Source: Stomorhina lunata (Eukaryota > Arthropoda > Insecta > Diptera > Rhiniidae). Taken from it: a stretch of 64,000 bases of DNA. Made by a program: the position numbers and the translations under genes. Position 1 is the stretch's first letter. Each line of letters opens with the position of its first letter. This document shows, piece after piece, positions 58,101 through 64,000 of the stretch. The notes under the pieces are model-generated. The model did no database searches and had not been told where the DNA came from. It worked only from the letters and a program-made list of their open reading frames with translations. The stretch covers positions 17,624,489 through 17,688,488 of the forward strand of contig OW121742.1 in NCBI GenBank assembly GCA_933228675.1, in the 5' to 3' direction.

Positions 58101-60204
58101 ATACGTTACTTTGAAGATTTTTCTAGCCTGAAATGCAATAACTCATTTCTCTATAAGGATTGAAATTAAGTTCACTCATTATAATAAATGTTTCATGTTT
58201 TTCAGTTTCAGTTAACGGTAGACCTATATACTGGTCTCGTTCCCACGGCAGTCGGTTCTTCGTACCGGAACGACATAGAAATCTTAGAATTTCGACTAAG
58301 GACTGCCACTCCTAGTTATTACCAATAATATTGCAGTTATAACAACAACAACTGGTCACTATCCTTCTGACGGAAAAAAGAATCAGATTTGGTTTTCTGC
58401 AATATTTATGCCACTTAACTTTTAACGACTGGGACCCCGAAAAGTTCTGTATAATCTCATTGAGATATGCCCGGAGTTGACCAATACAAAAACAAATCTC
58501 TCTATTGTATATTCTGTGGTGTCTTAGATTGTTGGCCCTTATTTTCAATACACTCGGATCTACGAGTCGCACCGATCCCATACGTCACAAGTCGTTAAAG
58601 TGATATCAAACGCGGATGACGGCATGATAATGACGACGGTACATAATGTAAAAGACCAATGCGGTAAGGTCCCAATAGCATCCACAATTCCTTCGCTAAC
58701 ATAACCTAAATGCAAGCTATATCCTAAACGACTCTATTTACATCTGGACAAAAGAAAAAAAAACCCTAAAATGACCCCATCATCTTTATGAGGAAACAAA
58801 AGCCCTTTCGGTTAAGAATCACAGCATCATGTTAACTCATCTGTTTCTTTCGGGACGTGTTCAGTGTGATCATCCAAACTTTAGCATCATACGGGAAAGA
58901 AGAAAGTATGAGTATAGAATACTCATAAGATCATGATCCTTTAGATCGACGCGGCACTAAGTTTGTGATTTTAGCTTATCGGATGAATGTTGTTTTAGGA
59001 TGGCCGATAGCAGAATAAGAAAATAATTTGTGGGGAGTTATCACACACGTAAATATATTTAACAACTTTTGAGCTTATCACAACTTTAAACTTGCTTCTA
59101 TAACGCCTTCAAATAACATGAGATTCATCAACCATGTTGAGAGTCATATGTTGAGGGCCACAAGTCTTAGAGTTTTATACTAATAACCAGTTTTACTCAA
59201 AAATTGTTAACATTTTTTAAACAATCCTTAACTCTTTTCTTAGAAAATAACTTTATAAACAATTTTCACCTACCTCATGTTCTTCATTATATTTTCGACT
59301 TGCTTGAGACTGGCGTGCCGATTCCAATTCCTCCAAAAGATCAGCCTGCTCTGTTATTACGGCCAATGCTAAAGGTGTACGTCCAAATTTCGTTACCAAC
59401 GTAACATCGGCATTGTGCTTTAACAAAAGACGAACTATGTACTTGTGGCGCTTTTCAACGGCCCAATGCAAAGGAGTCATGCGTAGCTAAAATGTTTGCA
59501 AACAGTTAATTATTTTAAAAAATTTTCTATTCTCCCATTTACTTACCATATCTTTAGGATTAACGGCACAGTTTTTAGACAACAATAATTCAACAATTTT
59601 ATCATTACCATAATAGCAGGCCAAATGCAAGGGGGTACGATCGACTTTAGTTTTGGAGTCTTTATTAATGCCTCCATTGAGTAAGACTTGACATATTTCG
59701 AGTTGATTGTTCATGGCAGCAAAATGTAAGGCCGACATGCCCAACTACAATAACAAAAAAAAAATAACCAGATCAGACAAGACAAGAAAAAAAGAAAAGA
59801 AAAAAACAATAAGAAACCTGTTGCTTTTTTAGTAATATCTACAAACAAATCTTTCAAACTTACCCAATCGGAAGTGAAGGGAGCTCCTCGGGACAAGGCA
59901 TTTTTGACGCCCTTCAAATCAGAGTCACGAGCATATTGCAGCAACTGTTTGCCCAAATCCACAACGGTGGTGGGTACACTCAAAGTGCTTAAAGACCTGT
60001 TGTTTATTTCGCCCTCAGTACGCTAAGAAATTTATAAAATTATCAAATTTCCAAAATACCTTTACTCTTTTTTTAATAACTTACAATCTTATAGTTCATT
60101 AGGTTGGCCAATTGTGCTATTGTTGTTGTACCCTCCTTGGTGGGAAATACTTTGCCGTCTGCCCTTAAGGTGGCCACAATTTTGTTACCACCGCTGCCCA
60201 CCAT
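55182..60204 (-). CDS. Atac3: GABP-beta-like ankyrin-repeat protein, probable Atac3 (9 coding exons, 642 aa)
   Basis: Exons (minus strand): 60085-60204, 59864-60022, 59547-59744, 59274-59486, 57329-57482, 56889-57265, 56723-56814, 56504-56552, 55182-55748; all GT-AG, all in frame. Residues 61-225 form about five ankyrin repeats; VDLGKQLL, GAPFTSDWLGMSALHFA, KTKVDRTPLHLA, AVNPKDMLRMTPLHWA and KFGRTPLALA match GABP-beta subunits closely. An N-terminal stretch of about 60 residues precedes them that vertebrate GABP-beta lacks. The middle is low complexity (acidic segment, Asn run about 345-352, Gln and Ser runs), and residues about 591-636 form a charged coiled coil (ICRQLLELRKQNEDLRRKFD...), likely for dimerisation. 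Family role: transcription cofactor; GABP-beta binds the ETS partner GABP-alpha through the ankyrins. From memory the Drosophila orthologue is CG32343, named Atac3 for the ATAC histone acetyltransferase complex; the symbol rests on that recall plus adjacency to the DDX54 gene. Introns 4 and 8 carry LINE and satellite sequence. Confidence 0.88.
55790..56490 (-). repeat. Family A satellite inside intron 8 of the ankyrin gene
   Basis: About 20 diverged reverse-oriented units (ATGAAAAAATTTCTTTAG or CTATAG, then AAAATTTTTCAT) fill the 755-bp intron. Units lacking a segment and CTATAG variants are frequent, so this copy is older or less homogenised than the intergenic array. Confidence 0.92.
57903..58200 (-). 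pseudogene. LINE ORF2 C-terminal fragment in intron 4 of the ankyrin gene
   Basis: On the minus strand, an open frame from about 58083 to the stop at 57903-57905 reads GHLLCQCPALADLRTNYLRK then FLLDLHDLFKINFRKIDHKR. This is the C-terminal HLLCxCPAL zinc-finger-like end of RNase H-type non-LTR ORF2 proteins. It is the same family as the tail at 2865-2960 (CPALSNLK...LFLHDLSDL). Weaker similarity extends upstream to about 58200 with stops. It is in the same orientation as the host transcript. Confidence 0.75.
58228..58320 (+). mobile_element. LINE-5'-end-like fragment (copy 2 of 2)
   Basis: CCCACGGCAGTCGGTTCTTC, GTACCGGAACGA and GACTAAGGACTGCCACTCCT match 3834-3895. It lies 3' to, and opposite in orientation from, the LINE tail at 57903-58200, all inside intron 4. 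Confidence 0.55.
58321..59270. other. Rest of ankyrin-gene intron 4, probably repeat-derived
   Basis: This intronic stretch is less AT-rich than the surrounding non-coding DNA and contains an 89-codon minus-strand ORF (58312-58581) with no recognised family. Base composition and the LINE pieces next to it suggest old transposon sequence, but no domain can be named. Confidence 0.4.
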
Positions 60205-60665
60205 TCTGTAGCTGCTTTATTAGATTCCTCTTCGTATTCTAACAATTTGTGGATGCCACAAACACTTTTTGTCAAGTGAAAAAGTAAATTATTTGTTAAA
60301 TTAATATAAAAATAAAATGGAAGGAAAAGGAAATAAACGCACTATTTTTCCAAGCTTTTCTGGTTCCTCTTTAAATTTGTTTTAAAATAATTTTCTACTT
60401 TTGTTGGTTTTGTTTTGTATAGGCATTCGTAAATGCCAGCAACTGTTAGGGTTACCAGAGCTTTTCTCACAGTTTTTAATCCTATAAGAATGGCAATACT
60501 AATGTTGTTTTTGTTTTTTTTTTTAGGACAAAAACAACATTTTCGTTATTCAAGATCTGGTAGCACAAAAAGGATTTGTTGATCATTATCTGGTAGCTTT
60601 AAATGGTATTGAACTTGGCTAATTTTTAATTACATACTAACCGAATGAGAATTATAATTTTAAAC
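60205..60665. other. Upstream region of the ankyrin gene
   Basis: Should include its 5' leader and promoter. No core promoter motif could be assigned. ATCTGGTAGC occurs twice (near 60555 and 60588). Confidence 0.35.
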
Positions 60666-60669
60666 CAGT

Positions 60670-60798
60670 GCCTCGAATAATTTCTCACATCGAACAGTAA
60701 AATTGTTAGAAAAGTAATATCTGTTGCCAATTAATTATTTTAACGAACATGGTTTTTCGCATATTTTCACTGTTCTATGTGAGAAATTAATCGATGCC
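60670..60798. repeat. Foldback (inverted repeat) of about 34-bp arms upstream of the ankyrin gene
   Basis: AATTTCTCACATCGAACAGT (60679-60698) and ACTGTTCTATGTGAGAAATT (60769-60788) are reverse complements with one mismatch. The match extends outward through CTCGAAT/ATCGAT to GGC/GCC with a few more mismatches. The loop is about 60 bp. It could be a small MITE; no target duplication was identified. Confidence 0.75.
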
Positions 60799-60959
60799 AG
60801 AAATACAGAAACTAGGCACAGATTTGTAGACAAATCAAGTTTATCAAAGCTTGACAGAAATAAAAAACTATTTCTTTTAATTTTCATTAACAAAGTAAAA
60901 GATAAAAATAACTTTTATTAAAAAAATAACAGTGAAAAAATTGTAATTTCCCCTTAAAA

Positions 60960-63480
60960 AATTTAAATCAAAAAATAACTTTTATTTTTAGTTAAAAAAC
61001 TAAAAGTAAAAAAAAACATTTATTACAAATCGAAAAAATAAAAAATAACTGTTATTTTTTACTTTTTCGACAAAAAAAAAACTGAAAAATAACCTAATTT
61101 TTAAAAAATCGAAAAATTTGTTTTTAAGAAATTTTTTACAAATCTGTTATCAGCCGAAATCGCTTCACTATTTCGGATTTATCCTATAGCCAAATTAAAT
61201 TTGCAGTAAAATTTATTTGCATTCGATAATTACATATTCAACGGAAATGTTACTTTTGCAAATCTTAATATTACATTTTATCAGTAAATTTTTGACCATA
61301 AATACCATGAAAATTAAAAAAATCCTCAAATATCTGACGAAAAATAAAAGCTTCATTTCTTCTAATATCAACATAAATTATTCTTGAGGCTAAAATTTTG
61401 CTTCGCTTTAGGTTTTCGGTACTCCTTAAAAAAACACAAAATTTTACTTAAAATAAAGATTTTCACTAAAAATTTATTTTTTTTACTTAAACCAAAATTT
61501 TCACTGAAACTTTTTTTAACAATATTAAAATTTTCACCAAAACTTAAAATTTTTATTTATAGTCAAATATCAAATTTTTGACAGTAAATTTTAAAATTTA
61601 AAAAATTTTAATTTTTCATGACAAATTTAATTTTTTACTAAACATTTTTTTTTGTTACCAAAAATTTATTTTTTAATAAAACATTTAATTTTTTACAAAA
61701 ATTTGTTTTTTTACTAAAAAATTTAAATTTTTACTATTTTTTTTTACAAAAATTAGTTTTTTTACCAAAAAAATTTAAATATTTACAAAAAAAAATCTTC
61801 TTAAAAATTTAATTTTTTACAAAAATAAAATTTTTTACTAAAAATTTCAACTTTTACAAAAATAAACTTTTTCACTAAAAATGTATTTTTTAATAAAAAT
61901 GTTTTTTTTACTAAAAATTTAATTTTTACTTAAAATTTAATTTTTACTAAAAATTTAATTTTTACTAAAGATTTAATTTTTACTAAAAATTTATTTTTTA
62001 CTAAAAAATTCATTTTTTATTTAAAATTAAATTTATCATTAAAAATTTAATTTTTATTAAAAATGTTATTTTATTAAAAATTTAATTTTTAATAAAAAAT
62101 TTTATTTTTATTAAAAATTAAATTTTTCATTAATAATTTAATTTTTAATAAAATTTTCCCTGAAATTTAAAATTTTTTCACTAAAAATTAAATTTTTGAC
62201 TTTAAATTTTAAATTAAAAAAATTAAATTTTTTTACTAAAAATTTAATTTTTATGAAAAATTTAATTTTTTACTAAAAATTTATTTTTTACCAAAAATTT
62301 AATTTTTTACTAAAAATTTAACTTTTTATCAAAAATTTAATTTTTACTATAAATTTAATTTTTTACTAAAAGTTTAATTTTTATTAAAAATTTGATTTTT
62401 CACTAAAAATTTAATTTTTCATTAAAATTTGATTTGTCACTAAAAAATTAATTTTTATGAAAAATTTCATTTTTCATTAATAATTTAGTTTTTAATAAAA
62501 TTTTCGCTAAAACTTAAAATTTTCAAGAAAACTTAAAATACTTACTAAAAATTAAGTTATTCACTAAAATCAAATTTTTAACTATAAATTTAAAATTTTA
62601 AATAATTTAAATTTTTCATTAAAAATTTAATTTTTTACAAAAAATTTCATTTTTCATTTTAAATTAAATTTATACCAAAAATTAAATTTTTCATTAAATT
62701 TTTTTTTTTTTTATTAAAAATTTGCATATTCCCCTAAAATTTAAATTTTTGCTGCATATTTAAATTTTGCACTAAATTTTTTATTTATTAAAAAATTTAT
62801 ATACATATATATGTATGTACAACTAAAATTTTGATTTATCATACATTTTTTTCCCCTAAAAATTGCATATTTTACTAAAATTTTTAATATCAGTAAAAAC
62901 TAAAATTTTCAGTACAAATTAATAATTTAAATTTTTCATTAAAAATTTATTTTTTTACAAAAAAATTTCATTTTTCATTTTAAATTAAATTTATACCAAA
63001 AATTAAATTTTTCATTAAATTTTTTTTTTTTTATTAAAAATTTGCATATTCCCCTAAAATTTAAATTTTTGCTGCATATTTAAATTTTGCACTAAATTTT
63101 TTATTTATTAAAAAATTTATATACATATGTATGTATGTACAACTAAAATTTTGATTTATCATACATTTTTTTCCCCTAAAAATTGCATATTTTAATAAAA
63201 TTTTTAATATCAGTAAAAACTAAAATTTTCAGTACAAATTTAAATTTACTCTAACAAATAAAAGTCTCACTAAAAATTAAATTTTTACATAAAATAAAGT
63301 TTCTAACTAAAAATTTGATTTTCTCTAAAATTCTCACTAAAATTTCATTCATAACAAAAAATTTTTCACAAAAAAATTAATGTATCACTGAAAATTTGAA
63401 ATTTCTAAAAACTGAATTTTTTAATTAAAATGTAATTTTACATTAAAAATTTTATTTTTTACTAAAAGTTAAAATTTTCT
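60960..63480. repeat. Degenerate AT-rich repeat (TTTTTACTAAAAATTTAA theme)
   Basis: TTTTTACTAAAAATTTAATT and variants (ACAAAAATT, ATTAAAAATT) recur with irregular spacing over 2.5 kb. Orientation is mostly constant. It looks like a decayed satellite; no gene. Confidence 0.7.
62601..63240 (+). repeat. Tandem duplication, 2 x 320 bp, near identical
   Basis: Both copies start AATAATTTAAATTTTTCATT (62601 and 62921) and end CAGTACAAATT. Landmarks TTTGCATATTCCCCTAAAAT, CTGCATATTTAAATTTTGCA and CCCCTAAAAATTGCATATTT occur at a constant 320-bp offset. Only a handful of differences were seen, e.g. ATATATGTATGT versus ATGTATGTATGT and TTTACTAAAA versus TTTAATAAAA. Confidence 0.95.
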
Positions 63481-63498
63481 TTGTCTACTTTTACATTA

Positions 63499-63718
63499 GT
63501 CAGGTTTGGCTTATCAAGTCTTGAATTTGTATGGAAAAAAACTGACAGAATTAAAATTGAGCAAACCTGACCGTACTATCAAGTTTACGAAAATTTTGAA
63601 AATTTGTATGAAATTCAAGGAAAATAAAATGAAAACTGATGAAGAAAATGTTTCTGTGTGCGAACGTGAATGCAGGTTCAAAAGAAATTTAAAGAAAAAC
63701 TGATCAAGTAAACCTGAT
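63499..63718. other. Segment with imperfect inverted ends (possible small MITE)
   Basis: GTCAGGTTTGGCTTATCAAG at 63499 and CTGATCAAGTAAACCTGAT near 63699-63717 are partly reverse-complementary. GCAAACCTGACCGTACTATC in the middle (about 63562) repeats the same theme. Base composition is less AT-rich than the neighbours. The 65-codon ORF across it has no family resemblance. The remaining 280 bases to the window end show nothing recognisable. Confidence 0.35.
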
Positions 63719-64000
63719 TCGTTTGAAAAGGGACTTTAAAAACATAGCATGTTACTTAAAATTAAATTTTTCTCTACAAATTGAAATTCTCATGCAAAAT
63801 TTAGTTTTCCATATAAAATTCAAATTCACCAAAAATATATTTTTTTAAACAATTCAATTGCAACACTGAACCGTCCAACAAAAAATAATAGCACAAGCGG
63901 AAATTCCTATGGAAAATGTATAATTAAAATTATACTATAAAAAGAAACTTTTGAAATGATATAAGAAAGAAGCACGCAATTTCCTAAAAACAATTTACTA

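Noticed and set aside
58312..58581. 89-codon minus-strand ORF as an exon of the ankyrin gene
   Set aside because: Exons 4 and 5 join in frame without it, and its surroundings are LINE-derived. It has no recognisable domain.
63506..63703. 65-codon ORF as a small gene
   Set aside because: It lies across a segment with imperfect inverted ends and has no recognised homology.

Overview
The window reads as nuclear DNA of a higher (schizophoran) fly, most like a blowfly or house-fly relative. The evidence is strong AT richness, short GT-AG introns of about 60-120 bp, two genes that are neighbours in Drosophila as far as I recall, and dipteran-type mobile elements (DUF4817 mariner-like, hAT, RNase H-bearing LINEs, GTCT-microsatellite repeats). 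The species cannot be fixed from sequence alone.

Only two host protein genes are supported, both on the minus strand and both reconstructed here exon by exon with every junction in frame. Positions 45754-51344 hold a complete DEAD-box helicase of the DDX54/Dbp10 family (8 coding exons, 829 aa), which acts in 60S ribosome assembly. Positions 55182-60204 hold a complete GABP-beta-like ankyrin protein with a C-terminal coiled coil (9 coding exons, 642 aa), probably the counterpart of Drosophila Atac3/CG32343. From memory, CG32343 and CG32344 (DDX54) lie side by side in Drosophila, so this looks like conserved synteny.

The first 45 kb contain no supported host gene. Layout: 0-4 kb, a ~130-150 bp tandem repeat interrupted by a dead mariner-like element, then a decayed LINE; 4.5-7.6 kb, a 33-bp array (family A); 9.1-18.1 kb, 31-bp arrays (family B) in both orientations; 19.4-20.4 kb, a 31-bp array made of two abutting perfect palindromes (family C); 21.4-23.7 kb, a GTCT microsatellite and a two-part interspersed repeat; 24.5-27 kb, a 29-bp array (family F); 28-34 kb, a mobile-element cluster (LINE with nested hAT, a 1.44-kb hAT-type element with perfect 8-bp target duplication, a candidate TA-flanked element); 34.9-42.6 kb, 28-bp arrays (family D) with several orientation switches; 43-45.3 kb, ATTATAAT-rich and 21-bp CAATTG arrays (families H and G).

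The same families recur inside the gene block: D and H in introns of the helicase gene, and A between the genes and in an intron of the ankyrin gene. The 3' end (61-63.5 kb) is degenerate AT-rich repeat with a recent 320-bp tandem duplication.

The most striking pattern is that unrelated short satellites in this window share one design. Each is a 21-34 bp monomer built on a perfect or near-perfect dyad (GGTGATCACC, TTTTGATCAAAA, TTTTCAATTGAAAA, TTTTCTATAGAAAA and others), expanded to 1-3 kb, with repeated head-to-head orientation flips.
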